Assembly (NCBI RefSeq): GCF_004217185.1
Contig: NZ_SHKL01000001.1
Span: forward strand, 4,214,001 to 4,278,000
Source: Pseudonocardia sediminis
Lineage (GTDB): Bacteria; Actinomycetota; Actinomycetes; Mycobacteriales; Pseudonocardiaceae
Length of the DNA stretch: 64,000 nt
Direction of reading: 5' to 3'
Shown piece by piece: positions 42,979 to 53,027 of this stretch (position 1 is its first letter; the number at the start of each line of letters is the position of its first letter). Position numbers and translations under genes: made by a program. Under the pieces are notes generated by a model. That model worked only from the letters and a program-made list of their open reading frames with translations, was not told where the DNA came from and made no database searches.

Positions 42979-43718
42979 CCGAGCGGGGGACGGCCGTCGT
43001 CGTCGGGGCGTCGGGGGCGCTGGGGTCGGCGATCACCGCCGGGCTGCGCGGGCGGGGACTGCACGTCGTCGCCGTGGCCCGCACCGCGCCGGAGGACTCC
43101 GACGGCGTCACCGGTTGCGCCGCCGACATCGGCACCGACGACGCGACGGCCGCGATCGCCGCCGCCGTCGCGGGCACGCCGGGGCCGGTCCGGATGGTCG
43201 TGCAGGCCACCGGCCTGCCGCCCGCCGGGCCGCTGGAGAGGATCGAGCCGGACGCGCTGGGACGGGCCGTCGCGCTCAAGTGCGGCGGGCTGCTGCGGCT
43301 GGTCCGCGCCGTCGACGACCGCCTCGCCGAGGGCTCGCGGGTGGTCGCGCTCGGCGGGCACTTCGGCGTCGAACCGGCGCCGTACGCGTGCGCGGCCGGG
43401 GTGACGAACGCCGGGCTGGCCAACCTCGTCCGCCAGCTCTCGACCGCGCTCGGCCCGCGCGGAATCACCGCACACCTCGTCGCCCCCGGACCGGCGGACA
43501 CCCCGCGGCTGCGCGGCCTGTCCGCGGACGCCGCCGCCGCGCGCGGGGTCACCGTCGAGGAGGTCCTCGCCGAACGCGCCGCCGAGTCCCCGCTCGGACG
43601 CCTGGTCACCCCGGACGAGGTGGCCTGGGCGGTGACGACACTGCTCGACCCGCAGGCCGGGGCGCTGGCCGGCTCCACCCTGTCCCTCGACGTCGGCGCG
43701 CGGCGGGGGATCTTCTGA
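42975..43718 (+). CDS. Short-chain dehydrogenase/reductase family protein, atypical active site
   Basis: 247 residues with an SDR nucleotide-binding motif (VVVGASGALGSAI) and a C-terminal PGPADTPRL and GSTLSLDVG block. The catalytic Ser region reads VVALGGHFG and the Tyr region PYACAAGVTNAG, so the conserved Ser is Gly and the Lys of YxxxK is Ala. It may be a non-enzymatic or divergent SDR. Starts within the HAD stop (ATGA) and ends the Rieske-2 operon. Confidence 0.8.
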   Translation: MTERGTAVVVGASGALGSAITAGLRGRGLHVVAVARTAPEDSDGVTGCAADIGTDDATAAIAAAVAGTPGPVRMVVQATGLPPAGPLERIEPDALGRAVALKCGGLLRLVRAVDDRLAEGSRVVALGGHFGVEPAPYACAAGVTNAGLANLVRQLSTALGPRGITAHLVAPGPADTPRLRGLSADAAAARGVTVEEVLAERAAESPLGRLVTPDEVAWAVTTLLDPQAGALAGSTLSLDVGARRGIF

Positions 43719-43898
43719 CCAGCGCCGGAAGATCGGCGCAACCGGCGAGAACGCGACAGTTCTGACGCCTCCGTGCCGGTCGTGCCGATCACTTGGGCCC
43801 ACTGCCTGGAACCGGTGTGCCGATTCCGGCGCCGGGGGGCGACACTCGTTCCGCGGCCAAGTCGGTAGGGGCACGGCCGCGGCGAGGAGAGGACCCCC

Positions 43899-46223
43899 AT
43901 GCCGAGCGACTCGACCCAGACGGCCTCGCACTGGGGCGTCTACCACGTGCGGACCGACCCGGGGACGGGCCTGCTCAGCGCGGACGCCTCCCCGCTGGAC
44001 CCGCACTCCTCGCCGTTGCGGCACGGCCTGCCCGAAGCGGTGCGCGACCGGTCCCGGATCGACCGGCCGCACGTCCGCGAGGGCTGGCTGCGCCACCGCG
44101 GCGCGTCCCGCGCGGACCGCGGGAGCGAGCCGTTCGTCCCGGTCGACTGGGACACCGCGCTGGACCTGGTCACCGACGCGTTGACCGACGCGAAGGAGCG
44201 GCTGGGCAACTCCTCGATCTACGGCGGGTCCTACGGGTGGGCCAGCGCCGGCCGTCTGCACCACGCGCCCAGCGCGCTCAAGCGCTTCCTCGGGATGTTC
44301 GGCGGCTACGTCGACAAGATCGGCAACCACAGCTTCGGCGCGGCCCTGGCCATCGCGCCGTACGTGCTCGGACGCAACGACATCGGCAATCTCGTCGTGC
44401 GCTGGCCCGAGCTCGTCGCCCACACCCGGCTGCTCGTGCTGTTCGGCGGCGCGGCGTCGAAGAACGGCCAGAACGACGCGGGCGGCGCGATCGGCCACGA
44501 GACGCCCGACCGGTTCGCCGACGCCCGGGCCGCCGGGATGGAGGTCGTCTGCATCAGCCCGTCCCGCGACGACGTCCCGGACGGCGCGCAGGGCGCCGAC
44601 TGGATCCCGATCCGGCCGGGCACCGACGTCGCGATGATGCTCGCGCTGGCGCACACCCTCGTCGCCGACGGCCGCGCCGACCGCGCGTTCCTGGAGTCGG
44701 CGTGCGTCGGGTACCCCGAGTTCGAGCGCTACCTCACAGGCGCCGACGACGGCCGCCCCAAGGACGCGGCGTGGGCCTCGGCGATCTGCGGCGTCGGAGC
44801 CGCGACGATCGAGGGCCTGGCCCGGCGGATGGCCGGCACCCGCACGCTGGTCAACACGAGCTGGTCGGTGCAGCGCGCCGACCACGGCGAGCAGCCGATC
44901 TGGGCGACGGTGGCGCTGGCCGCGGTGCTCGGCCAGATCGGGCTGCCCGGCGGCGGCTTCGCGCTCGGGATCGGCGCGGTGTCGGGCAACTCGCTGCCCC
45001 GCCCGGACGGCATCCCCCGCCCGACGCTGGACCTCGGCACGAACCCGGTGACCACGGCGGTCCCGGTCGGGCGGGTGTACGAGATGCTGCTCAACCCCGG
45101 CACCGACCTGCCGCACGACGGCGGCACGATCCGCCTGCCGGAGATCGAGGTCGTGCACTCCGCGGGCGGCAACCCGTTCCACCACAACCTGAACCTCAAC
45201 CGGTTCGTGCGCGCCTGGCAGCGACCCGGCACGGTGATCGTGCACGAGCCGTGGTGGAGCCCGCCCGCGCGCTTCGCCGACATCGTCCTGCCCTCGACCA
45301 CGACGATGGAGCGCGACGACGTCGCCGCCACCGAGCACAGCCGGTACTGGGTCGCGATGAAGCAGGTCATCGCCCCGTACGCGCACTCCCGCCACGACCT
45401 CGACGTGTTCTCCGAGCTCGCCGACCGCCTCGGCTTCGGCCACGACTACCACGGCGGACGCGACCAGGCGGCCTGGCTGCGTCACCTCTACGACCGCGCG
45501 CGGGCGACGGCGGTCGAGCGCGGCTTCGACTCCCCGCCGGACTTCGAGAAGTTCTGGGCGGCCGGGCACCACGAGTTCGCCATGCCCGACGAGGAGCGCG
45601 CTCCGCTGCTCTCGGACTTCCGCGCCGATCCCGCCGGGCACCCGCTCGGTACCCCGTCGGGGCGGATCGAGCTGGTCAGCGACACGATCCGCGGCTACGC
45701 GCTGCCCGACTGCCCGCCGCACCCGTCCTGGCTCGAGCCCTCGGAATGGCTCGGCGGCGACGTCGGCGCCCACCCGTTGCACCTGCTGAGCGGGCAGCCC
45801 GCGCACCGGCTGCACAGCCAGCTCGACAACACCGCGGGCAGCCGGGCGTCGAAGGTCGCCGGGCGGGAGCCGATCACACTGCACCCCGACGACGCCGCCG
45901 AGCGCGGCCTGTCCGCAGGCGACGTGGTGCGGGTGTTCAACGACCGGGGCGCGTTCCTGGCCGGGGTCGCCGTCGCCGAGCCGGGCACGGTGCTGCGCGG
46001 AGTGGCCCGGATGGCCACCGGCGCCTGGTACGACCCGGCGCAGCCGGGCGTCGCCGGGAGCCTGGACAAGCACGGCAACCCGAACGTCGTGACCTCGGAC
46101 CGCGGCACGTCGGAGCTGGGCCAGTGCCCGGCCGCGCAGACCTGCACGGTGCAGGTGGAGCTCTGCCCGGACCCGCCCCCGGTCACCGCGTTCGACCCGC
46201 CGGAGATCCTCGCCGCCCGGTGA
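43899..46223 (+). CDS. Molybdopterin-dependent oxidoreductase, BisC/TorA/DMSO-reductase type
   Basis: 774 residues. Order of family blocks: HWGVYHVRTDPGTGLLSADA, DWDTALDLVTDAL, GGSYGWASAGRLHHAPSALK, the metal-ligand region IGNHSFGAALAIAPYVLGRN with Ser in the ligand position, VNTSWSVQRADHGEQP, and the C-terminal cofactor domain GAHPLHLLSGQPAHRLHSQL. No N-terminal iron-sulfur Cys motif and no Tat signal, as in biotin sulfoxide reductase. It should reduce S- or N-oxides, or hydroxylate or transfer oxygen on a phenolic in a catabolic setting. The ATG at 43899 has GAGGAGAGG upstream; it lies 180 bases after the SDR gene, so it may have its own promoter. Confidence 0.9.
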   Translation: MPSDSTQTASHWGVYHVRTDPGTGLLSADASPLDPHSSPLRHGLPEAVRDRSRIDRPHVREGWLRHRGASRADRGSEPFVPVDWDTALDLVTDALTDAKERLGNSSIYGGSYGWASAGRLHHAPSALKRFLGMFGGYVDKIGNHSFGAALAIAPYVLGRNDIGNLVVRWPELVAHTRLLVLFGGAASKNGQNDAGGAIGHETPDRFADARAAGMEVVCISPSRDDVPDGAQGADWIPIRPGTDVAMMLALAHTLVADGRADRAFLESACVGYPEFERYLTGADDGRPKDAAWASAICGVGAATIEGLARRMAGTRTLVNTSWSVQRADHGEQPIWATVALAAVLGQIGLPGGGFALGIGAVSGNSLPRPDGIPRPTLDLGTNPVTTAVPVGRVYEMLLNPGTDLPHDGGTIRLPEIEVVHSAGGNPFHHNLNLNRFVRAWQRPGTVIVHEPWWSPPARFADIVLPSTTTMERDDVAATEHSRYWVAMKQVIAPYAHSRHDLDVFSELADRLGFGHDYHGGRDQAAWLRHLYDRARATAVERGFDSPPDFEKFWAAGHHEFAMPDEERAPLLSDFRADPAGHPLGTPSGRIELVSDTIRGYALPDCPPHPSWLEPSEWLGGDVGAHPLHLLSGQPAHRLHSQLDNTAGSRASKVAGREPITLHPDDAAERGLSAGDVVRVFNDRGAFLAGVAVAEPGTVLRGVARMATGAWYDPAQPGVAGSLDKHGNPNVVTSDRGTSELGQCPAAQTCTVQVELCPDPPPVTAFDPPEILAAR

Positions 46224-46240
46224 GCCGGGAACGGACCCGG

Positions 46241-46648
46241 TCAGGAGTCGGCGGCCGCCCGGGCGTCGATCTCCTGACGGCGGGCGGCGCCGGCCGGGAC
46301 GCCGCCGATCCCCCAGTCGTCCGGGTCGACCGGGACGATCCGGCCGCGGACCGAGGACCGCGGGACGCCGAGCACGTCGACGATCAGGTCGGTGAAGTCG
46401 GCGAGCAGCCGGTGCCGCTGCGCTACCGGACGTCCGGCAAGCACCAGCGCGGTGAAGTAGGGCGCCTCGACGCCGGGCTCTCCGCCGGTGGACCACAGCT
46501 GTGGCGGGTGCAGCTGCGCGAACGCGCGCACCCGTTCCACCGGCGACTCGAGCACCGCCGCGTAACGCTGCGTCAGCCCGGCGAGCAGTGTCGAGACCTG
46601 TCCGGCGGGATGCCGGCCCTCCAGGAGGTGAACCGTCACGATCGGCAC
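46241..46648 (-). CDS. Tautomerase family protein
   Basis: 135 residues. Starts V-PIVTVHLLEGR, so Met removal would expose the catalytic Pro; a second Pro-1-like position is absent. Roughly twice the size of the 4-oxalocrotonate tautomerase, like trimeric fused tautomerases (cis-CAAD or malonate semialdehyde decarboxylase type). The GTG at 46648 is chosen because it puts Pro at position 2. Convergent with the molybdoenzyme gene, 17 bases apart. It may act on a catabolic enol. Confidence 0.8.
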   Translation of the reverse strand: MPIVTVHLLEGRHPAGQVSTLLAGLTQRYAAVLESPVERVRAFAQLHPPQLWSTGGEPGVEAPYFTALVLAGRPVAQRHRLLADFTDLIVDVLGVPRSSVRGRIVPVDPDDWGIGGVPAGAARRQEIDARAAADS

Positions 46649-46760
46649 ACCCGGGGACTCTAGGGCCGGACCACCGGCGCCGTCACCACCGAGTTCGCCC
46701 CCTCCGAACGCCGTGCCGGTCGCGCGGAGTGGATCACCGTCCCGATACGATCGCGGCCTG

Positions 46761-47219
46761 ATGCGTTCGTCTCGGCGGTACTGCCTCGCCCTCCCGGCCC
46801 TGCTGGTCGCGGTCCTCGTGCTGTCCGGGTGCGGAAGCTCCGTCGCCGACCGCGGCAGCTCCCGCACGGTGACGACGACGCAGGCCCGCGCGGTCAGCCC
46901 GTTCTGCGAGGCCGTCGACCGGAGCAGCGCAGCCGCGCGGCCGGTCTCCACCCCCGGACGGCGGGTCGACGACATCACCGCCGTCGCCGACGAGGTCCGC
47001 GCCGCCAACCAACAGGTGACGGCCCTGGCGCCGCAGGAGCTGCGTGCCGACTTCGAGCGCGTGAACGGGCTGATCGAGCGCCAGCTGCGGATCCTCGAGG
47101 CCAACGGCGGCGACACGTTCGCCCTGGCCCGCGACCCGGACGTCACCCGCGAGGCCAACGACCCCGCCTACAACGAGGCGTCGGACCGCATCAACGACCA
47201 TGTGCGCGCCACCTGCTGA
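46761..47219 (+). CDS. Putative lipoprotein, unknown
   Basis: 152 residues. Signal peptide with a lipobox LVLSGCGSS at about residue 22, so the mature protein is diacylated on Cys and anchored outside the membrane. The mature part is helical (RVDDITAVADEVRAANQQVT, RVNGLIERQLRILEA) with a conserved-looking CEAV and a C-terminal Cys pair that could form a disulfide. No family identified. Confidence 0.8.
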   Translation: MRSSRRYCLALPALLVAVLVLSGCGSSVADRGSSRTVTTTQARAVSPFCEAVDRSSAAARPVSTPGRRVDDITAVADEVRAANQQVTALAPQELRADFERVNGLIERQLRILEANGGDTFALARDPDVTREANDPAYNEASDRINDHVRATC

Positions 47220-47228
47220 ACGGCCCGC

Positions 47229-47606
47229 TCAGCGGGGCAGCTCGTCGATGATCGTCGGACGGTGCCGCTGCCAGCCCAGGTAGCGGTCCGCCTCGACCAG
47301 CAGCGCGCCGCCGAGCCACATCGCCATCACGGCGTCGTCACCGAGCCCGAACACCGTCAGGAACGCCTCGGGCACCAGGTCCACCGGCGAGACCAGGTAG
47401 AGCACCGCCATCGCGAACAGCGCGAGACGGCCCTTGCCCAGGTGCGGGTACCGCCCGGCCGCGGCGTCGCCCACCATCCTCGGCAGCGCCTGCAGCCGCT
47501 CGGAGGTCCCCGGCTCACCCGGGCGTGCCTTGCGGGACAGGGCGCGCCAGAGCGCCCGGAACGCGGCGATCCGGCGTGGCGCGGTCAGAGCCGTGGCAGC
47601 CTTCAT
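47229..47606 (-). CDS. DUF1232 (YkvA-family) membrane protein
   Basis: 125 residues; the DUF1232 core is KGRLALFAMAVLYLVSPVDL followed by VPEAFLTVFGLGDDAVMAMW, two membrane-associated helices. Function unknown. The ATG at 47604-47606 is taken; the frame is open upstream but without homology. Its 3' end is 9 bases from that of the convergent lipoprotein gene. Confidence 0.85.
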   Translation of the reverse strand: MKAATALTAPRRIAAFRALWRALSRKARPGEPGTSERLQALPRMVGDAAAGRYPHLGKGRLALFAMAVLYLVSPVDLVPEAFLTVFGLGDDAVMAMWLGGALLVEADRYLGWQRHRPTIIDELPR

Positions 47607-47690
47607 GTCCCGTGCAACGCCCGCGGAGTCCGGTTCGTTCCACGTCCGCACCCGCGGACGGCTCCCCGGCCACGGACCCCCGTCGAGAGC

Positions 47691-48725
47691 TCAGCCCTGC
47701 TCCCGCCCGGCGGCGAGCGTGATCGCCACGTCGATGATCATGTCCTCCTGCCCGCCCACGAGCCCGAGCTCGCCGCAGCGGCGCAGGATCTCGTGCGTGG
47801 GCACCTTGTAGCGCTCGGCCGCGGCCTCGGCATGCAGCAGGAACGAGGAGTAGACGCCGGCCCAGCCCTGCACGACGGCGTTGCGGTCCATCTTCGGCCA
47901 GCGGTTCAGGTACGGGCGGACGACGTCCTCCGCGGCGTTCAGCAGCCCCATCACGTCGAGCCCGGTGTCGACGCCGAGCCGGTCGAACACCGCGGCGAGC
48001 ACCTCCGTCGGCGAGTTGCCCGAGCCCGCCCCGAGCGCGCACAGCGACCCGTCGATGTAGCGGACGCCGACCTCCTGGGCGATCACCGAGTTCGCGACAC
48101 CGAAGCTCATGTTCTGGTGGCCGTGATAGCCGACCCAGGCCTCGTCGCCGACCTCGGCGAGCAGCGCCTCGAACCGCGCCCGTGCCTCGTGCATCAGCAG
48201 CGCGCCCGCGGAGTCGGTGCAGTACGGGGCCTGGCAGCCGGCGTCGACCATGATCCGGGCCTGTCTCGCCAGGTCGTCGGGCGGCGTGCGGTGGGCCATC
48301 ATCAGGAACCCGGCCGTCTCCATGCCCAGGTCGCGCGCGGCCGCGAAGTGTTGCGGGGACACGTCGGCCTCGGTGCAGTGGGTGGCGACGCGCACCATGT
48401 CGGCCCCGGCGTCGCGGGCCCGCTTCAGGTCGTCGACGGTCCCGATGCCGGGCACGAGCAGCACCGCGATCTTGGCCTGGCGTGCCTCGTCGCGGGCGGC
48501 GGCGATGAGCGTCATCTCGTCGGTTCCCGAGAAGCCGTAGTTGAACGACGAGCCGCCGAGGCCGTCGCCGTGGGTCACCTCGATGACCTCGACACCCGCC
48601 CGGTCGAGCGCGCGCACGGTGTCGCGGACCTGGGTCTCGGTGAACCGGTGCGCCATCGCGTGGCTGCCGTCGCGCAGGGTGGTGTCGACGATCCGGACGT
48701 CGTGGAGCAGCTCCGGGCGGCTCAT
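47691..48725 (-). CDS. dmpG: 4-hydroxy-2-oxovalerate aldolase
   Basis: 344 residues of the DRE-TIM metallolyase family. [19 protein letters not shown] contains the metal-binding Asp and catalytic Arg; the later metal ligands are in [15 protein letters not shown]. It splits 4-hydroxy-2-oxovalerate into pyruvate and acetaldehyde and channels the latter to the dehydrogenase encoded just upstream, whose stop overlaps this ATG by 4 bases. Completes the lower meta-cleavage route begun by the genes at 21.5-23.3 kb. Confidence 0.95.
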   Translation of the reverse strand: MSRPELLHDVRIVDTTLRDGSHAMAHRFTETQVRDTVRALDRAGVEVIEVTHGDGLGGSSFNYGFSGTDEMTLIAAARDEARQAKIAVLLVPGIGTVDDLKRARDAGADMVRVATHCTEADVSPQHFAAARDLGMETAGFLMMAHRTPPDDLARQARIMVDAGCQAPYCTDSAGALLMHEARARFEALLAEVGDEAWVGYHGHQNMSFGVANSVIAQEVGVRYIDGSLCALGAGSGNSPTEVLAAVFDRLGVDTGLDVMGLLNAAEDVVRPYLNRWPKMDRNAVVQGWAGVYSSFLLHAEAAAERYKVPTHEILRRCGELGLVGGQEDMIIDVAITLAAGREQG

Positions 48726-49624
48726 GCGGTCGCTCCCAGCTTCGCCTCGGCCATCAGCTCGCCGACGCGGGCGGCCGCGGCCGTCATGATGTCGAGGTTG
48801 CCGGCGTACTCCGGCAGGTAGTCGCCGTTGCCCTTGACCTCGAGGAACACCGCGACCCGTCCGTTGCCGCGCCAGCTGTCCCGTGGGTCGTCGAACTGCG
48901 GTTCGGCGCGCAGCGTGTAGCCGGGCACGTACTCCTGCACCTCGGCGACCATGTCGTGCACCGAGCGGGTGATCGCGGCGTGGTCGGCGTCGGGTCCGAT
49001 CATGGCGAACACCGTGTCGCGCATGATCATCGGTGGCTCGACCGGGTTCAGGATGATGATCGCCTTGCCGGTCTCCGCTCCGCCGACCTCGGCGACCGCG
49101 CCGGAGGTGGTGTGGGTGAACTCGTCGATGTTCGCCCGCGTGCCGGGCCCGGCCGAGCGCGAGGAGACCGAGGCGACGATCTCGGCGTAGGGCACCGGCG
49201 TCACCCTCGACACCGCGTGCACCATCGGGATCGTCGCCTGCCCGCCACAGGTGATCATCGAGACGTTCGGGGCGTCGATGTGGTCGCGCAGGTTCACCGG
49301 CGGGCAGACCATCGGGCCGAGGTGCGCCGGGGTGAGGTCGACGGCCTGGATACCGGCCTCGGCGTAGCGCGGCGCGTTCGCCGCGTGCGCGCCGGCCGAC
49401 GTCGCCTCGAACACGATCTGCGGCAGCGGGTCCTGGCGCAGCAGCCAGTCCACGCCCTCCGCGCTGGCCGCGACCCCGGCGTCGCGGGCCCGGGCCAGAC
49501 CGTCGGACTCGACGACGCCGACCATGTAGCCGACGTCGATGACACTGCTGCGCTGCAGCTTGGCCAGCAGGTCGGTGCCGATGTTGCCGGGCCCGACGAT
49601 CGCGGCCGTGACCTTCTCGCTCAT
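48722..49624 (-). CDS. dmpF: Acetaldehyde dehydrogenase (acylating)
   Basis: 300 residues. NAD-binding [17 protein letters not shown], catalytic Cys in [16 protein letters not shown], and the C-terminal dimer region. It converts acetaldehyde to acetyl-CoA with NAD+ and CoA, in complex with the aldolase. The ATG at 49622-49624 begins [13 protein letters not shown]. The shared palindrome TTCCG-N5-CGGAA lies 45-59 bases upstream. Confidence 0.95.
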   Translation of the reverse strand: MSEKVTAAIVGPGNIGTDLLAKLQRSSVIDVGYMVGVVESDGLARARDAGVAASAEGVDWLLRQDPLPQIVFEATSAGAHAANAPRYAEAGIQAVDLTPAHLGPMVCPPVNLRDHIDAPNVSMITCGGQATIPMVHAVSRVTPVPYAEIVASVSSRSAGPGTRANIDEFTHTTSGAVAEVGGAETGKAIIILNPVEPPMIMRDTVFAMIGPDADHAAITRSVHDMVAEVQEYVPGYTLRAEPQFDDPRDSWRGNGRVAVFLEVKGNGDYLPEYAGNLDIMTAAAARVGELMAEAKLGATA

Positions 49625-49668
49625 GGCCACGAGGATGCCGCCGGCACCGCATCTCCGGTACTGCGGCG

Positions 49669-49683
49669 TTCCGGTGAGCGGAA
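49669..49683. promoter_or_regulatory. TTCCG-N5-CGGAA palindrome, putative IclR-type operator
   Basis: TTCCGGTGAGCGGAA is a perfect match to the palindrome upstream of the catechol dioxygenase operon, 45 bases before the acetaldehyde dehydrogenase start. This ties the separated aldolase/dehydrogenase genes to the same regulon. Confidence 0.55.
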
Positions 49684-49847
49684 CCCGGGCGGTCGGTCGC
49701 GGATCGGCCCGGGACACGCGCGTTCTAGTGGCTGGCCAGGTAGATGTCGCGCAGGACGCCGGTCTCGGTCCGCATCTCGGCCAGGCGGTGCCGCACCACG
49801 TCGCCGGGATCGACCGCGCCGGCCCGCCACGCCCTACGGTCGTTCCC

Positions 49848-51488
49848 GTGGATCAGACGCGGACCGTCGCCGACGACGTGCTGGACGTCCTGCGCACCGC
49901 GGGCGCGACGACGGTGTTCGGCCTGCCCGGCGTGCACAACCTGGCGTTCTTCTCGACCGGTCCGGGGTCGCCGGTGGTGGTCCGGCACGAGCAGGCCGCG
50001 ACCTACGCCGCCGACGGATGGGCGCGGCGCACCGGTGCGCTCGGCGCCGCCGTCGTCACCACCGGGCCGGGCGCGACGAACGCGCTGACCGGGTTCGGCG
50101 AGGCCGCCGCGGCCGGGTCACCGGTCGTGCTCGTCGCGTCCGAGATCCCGCAGCGCCTGCGCCGCGACGGTCGGCTGCGCGGGGTGCTGCACGAGTCGCG
50201 CGACCAGGCCGCGCTGTTCGCGCCCCTGGCCAAGGCGGTGTTCTCCCCGCGCACCCCGGAGGAGACCGCGCGCGACATCCGTCTCGCCACGGCCCTCGCC
50301 CTGGCCGCACCCCGCGGTCCGGTGTACCTCGACGTCCCCGCCGACGTGCTGCCCGTGGACGCCTTTGCTCTGCACACCCCGACGCCTCCACCGCCCGGCG
50401 CCCCGTCCCCGGCGGCGACGACGTCCGGTCCGGGTGCGCAGGTGCACGGCACGCCCGACCCGTCGTCGCGCTCCGCGGCGGCCGACCTGTTGCGCGACCG
50501 CTCCGTCGTCGTGTGGGCCGGGGCGGGGGCACTCGACGCCCCGACCGGGATCGCGGCCCTCGCCGCGCACCTGGGAGCACCGCTCGTCCCGTCCTTCCAC
50601 GCCCGTGGCCTGCCCGGCGCGGTCGGCGTCCCGCCGCACGAGCCGGAGGTCGCCGCGATGATCGGCTCGGCCGACGTCCTGCTCGCCGTCGGCGGCGACC
50701 TGGACGGGATGAACACCCGCAACTGGACGATGCCCCGCCCGCCGGTGCTGCTCACCGTCGACGCGGCCGAGCCCGCCGACCCTCCGGAGTGGACGGCCGA
50801 CGCGGCGCTCACCGGACCCGTCGCCGCGCTCCTGGACGACCTGCGGGCGGCGGTCCCGTCCCGCGAACCGTGGTGGCCCGCCGACGTCACCGCGCGCGTC
50901 CGCACCCGCCTGCGCGACGACCCGGCCTCGGCGGAGGCGTTCGCGCTGGTCGAGGCCGTAGAGACGGCGACGGCGACCGGTGCGGCGCTCGTCTGCGACA
51001 TGGCCGTCGCCGGGTACTGGGCGGGTGGTTACGCGCGCGTCGCCGGTCCGCGCGGGCTGGCCTACCCGGTCGGCTGGGGCACGCTCGGATTCGGTCTCCC
51101 CGCCGCGGTCGGCGTGGCCGCGACCGGTGTCCCCACGCTGGCCGTGGTCGGCGACGGCGGTCTCGCGATGGGTCTCGGGGAGCTGGCCACCCTCGTACAG
51201 GAACGGCTACCGGCGACGGTCCTCGTCGTCGACGACGCCGGCTACGGGATGCTGCGCTACGACCAGGACCGGGCCGGTCACCCGCACGCCGGGGTCGACC
51301 TGCACACCCCCGACCTGCTCGCGGTGGCCGTCGCGTTCGGGATGGCGACCACCGACGTCGCGACGATCGGGCTCGAGCTCGCCACCGCACTGTCCGACGC
51401 TCTCGCCTCCGGCGCACCGCACCTGGTCCGCGTCGGCGCGCGCCTGCTCCCGCCGCGTACGACGTCCCCGCGCTGGAGCGAGGAGTGA
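49848..51488 (+). CDS. Thiamine pyrophosphate enzyme (acetolactate synthase-like)
   Basis: 546 residues with the three-domain layout of the acetohydroxyacid synthase/benzoylformate decarboxylase superfamily: N-terminal PYR domain with the activating Glu in [18 protein letters not shown], central domain, and C-terminal PP domain with [19 protein letters not shown] and [13 protein letters not shown] (Asp replaces the usual Asn of the Mg/TPP motif). Without adjacent branched-chain biosynthesis genes it is more likely a catabolic decarboxylase or ligase than an ilvB. The GTG at 49848 is the last start before homology. The N-terminus is divergent from the dehydrogenase gene. Confidence 0.88.
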   Translation: MDQTRTVADDVLDVLRTAGATTVFGLPGVHNLAFFSTGPGSPVVVRHEQAATYAADGWARRTGALGAAVVTTGPGATNALTGFGEAAAAGSPVVLVASEIPQRLRRDGRLRGVLHESRDQAALFAPLAKAVFSPRTPEETARDIRLATALALAAPRGPVYLDVPADVLPVDAFALHTPTPPPPGAPSPAATTSGPGAQVHGTPDPSSRSAAADLLRDRSVVVWAGAGALDAPTGIAALAAHLGAPLVPSFHARGLPGAVGVPPHEPEVAAMIGSADVLLAVGGDLDGMNTRNWTMPRPPVLLTVDAAEPADPPEWTADAALTGPVAALLDDLRAAVPSREPWWPADVTARVRTRLRDDPASAEAFALVEAVETATATGAALVCDMAVAGYWAGGYARVAGPRGLAYPVGWGTLGFGLPAAVGVAATGVPTLAVVGDGGLAMGLGELATLVQERLPATVLVVDDAGYGMLRYDQDRAGHPHAGVDLHTPDLLAVAVAFGMATTDVATIGLELATALSDALASGAPHLVRVGARLLPPRTTSPRWSEE

Positions 51489-51567
51489 CTCGGGCCGATG
51501 GACCGCGAACGCCGGGTCCCGGTCGTGCGGACCGTACGTCCACCGGCGAACGCCTACCCTGGTCCTC

Positions 51568-52125
51568 GTGCTGCCCCGCGACCGGACCGAGCTCCTGACC
51601 GCGATCGAGACCGGCAGGGCCTTCTCCTACCTGCCCTTCTACGGCCAGACCGCCGAACCCGGCGTGCCCGCCGGGCCGTGGGTGCTCAGCCAGTGGTGGC
51701 CGGCCGCGTTCACCGTCGACGGCCGGACCTACCCCACCGCCGAGCACTGGATGATGGAACGCAAGGCCGACCTGTTCGGCGACGCCGAGACCGGCGCCCG
51801 GGTCCTCGCCGCCGGCTCCCCCGCCGAGGCCAAGCAGCTCGGGCGCGAGGTCCGCGGCTTCGACTCCGGCGTCTGGCGCGAGCACCGGTCCGGGATCGTC
51901 GTGCGCGGCAACGAGGCCAAGTTCGGCCAGGACGAGGTGCTGGCCGGCTACCTGCGCTCGACCGGCGACGCGGTGATCGTCGAGGCCTCCCCGGTCGACC
52001 GGGTGTGGGGCGTCGGCCGCGCCGTCGACGACCCGGCCGCGGTCGACCCGCGACGCTGGGACGGGGAGAACCTGCTCGGCTTCGCGCTGATGACGGTCCG
52101 GGACGGGCTCACGGCCCGAGCGTGA
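51568..52125 (+). CDS. NADAR-domain (YbiA/RibX-like) protein
   Basis: 185 residues of the NADAR family: FYGQTAEPGV, AEHWMMERKADLF, GNEAKFGQDEVLAGYL, EASPVDRVWGVGRAV and WDGENLLGFALMTVRD. Family members hydrolyse N-glycosidic bonds, including of riboflavin-pathway intermediates and ADP-ribose on guanine. The GTG at 51568 gives VLPRDRTELL. Convergent with the SCO6745-like gene, overlapping by 17 bases. Confidence 0.88.
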   Translation: MLPRDRTELLTAIETGRAFSYLPFYGQTAEPGVPAGPWVLSQWWPAAFTVDGRTYPTAEHWMMERKADLFGDAETGARVLAAGSPAEAKQLGREVRGFDSGVWREHRSGIVVRGNEAKFGQDEVLAGYLRSTGDAVIVEASPVDRVWGVGRAVDDPAAVDPRRWDGENLLGFALMTVRDGLTARA

Positions 52126-52996
52126 GCCCGACCGGGTTGCCGGCCGGGATCTCGCCGCTGCGCACCACCGCCCCGGTGAGCGGACCGAGCAACGCCGCGA
52201 GCTCCTCGGTCCCCTCGGCGCCGAGCGCCTCCCACGGGCCGGTCGCGGCGGCGTCGGTGAGACGTTCGACCTCCGCGTGCTCGCCCGAACCGGCGTCGGT
52301 GAGCGATCCGGCGTCGTCGAGCCATCCGCGCCGCTGCAGGGACGCGACGGCGGCGGACCACTCCTCGTCGGGCCACCGCCGCGCCAGCCGCATCCGGTCG
52401 GGATCGCTCTCCCCGGACGCGGTCTTGACCAGGTGTGCCTCGAGCGGGCCGATCCCGCGGGCGAGGAGCACCGCGACGTGCCCGTCGCCCCGGTGCTCGC
52501 GCAGCGTCGTGCAGGCCTGCCACACCGCGGTCAGCGGGTCGGAGGAGCGGGGAAGGTCGAGGTTCGCCCCGGCGAGTACCCGTCCTGCACAGTCGGCCCC
52601 GGCGACGGCATCCCACGCGAGGTCCGCGGCCCGCCCGAGGTCGACGGCCGCAGCGGCCTGCCCCGCGAGGCGCTGCAACGCTGCGACGGAACCCCGCTCC
52701 CGGGCGGCGACGGCGCGCTCCGGAGTCGTGAACGTCCAGGCGTCGGGCAGCGCGCGTGCCACCCGGTCGCGATGGAACCCGTGGAACGCCGCCGTCACCG
52801 CTCCCGGGCCGACCGCTCCGAGCGGGGCCGCCCGCAACGCGAAGTAGCCCATCCAGAACCCGCGCAGGCCCAGGTCGTCGGCGGCCGCGCGGCACTCCGG
52901 GGTGAAGTAGACGACGTCGTGCAGGGGCTCGTAGATCTCCCAGAGCCTGCGCGCGGTCGCGCCGTCGGGAGCGGGGTCGGCCGGGGTCGTCACCAC
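52109..52996 (-). CDS. SCO6745-family protein
   Basis: 295 residues matching the actinobacterial SCO6745 family: EPLHDVVYFTPECRAAADDL near residue 25, LRGFWMGYFALRAAPLG, and a C-terminal winged-helix-like part (VASLQRRGWLDDAGSLTDAG). Function unknown; relatives look like helix-turn-helix proteins without a known target. Two adjacent GTG codons at 52991-52996 are possible starts. Confidence 0.82.
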   Translation of the reverse strand: MVTTPADPAPDGATARRLWEIYEPLHDVVYFTPECRAAADDLGLRGFWMGYFALRAAPLGAVGPGAVTAAFHGFHRDRVARALPDAWTFTTPERAVAARERGSVAALQRLAGQAAAAVDLGRAADLAWDAVAGADCAGRVLAGANLDLPRSSDPLTAVWQACTTLREHRGDGHVAVLLARGIGPLEAHLVKTASGESDPDRMRLARRWPDEEWSAAVASLQRRGWLDDAGSLTDAGSGEHAEVERLTDAAATGPWEALGAEGTEELAALLGPLTGAVVRSGEIPAGNPVGLTLGP

Positions 52997-53027
52997 GGAC
53001 CCACCTCAGCGCGGCACGCCCCGGACG

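Noticed and set aside
49725..49988. Short minus-strand frame ending in [15 protein letters not shown]
   Set aside because: No start with a ribosome-binding site and mostly overlapping the TPP enzyme gene; only the last 25 residues look protein-like, too little to call.
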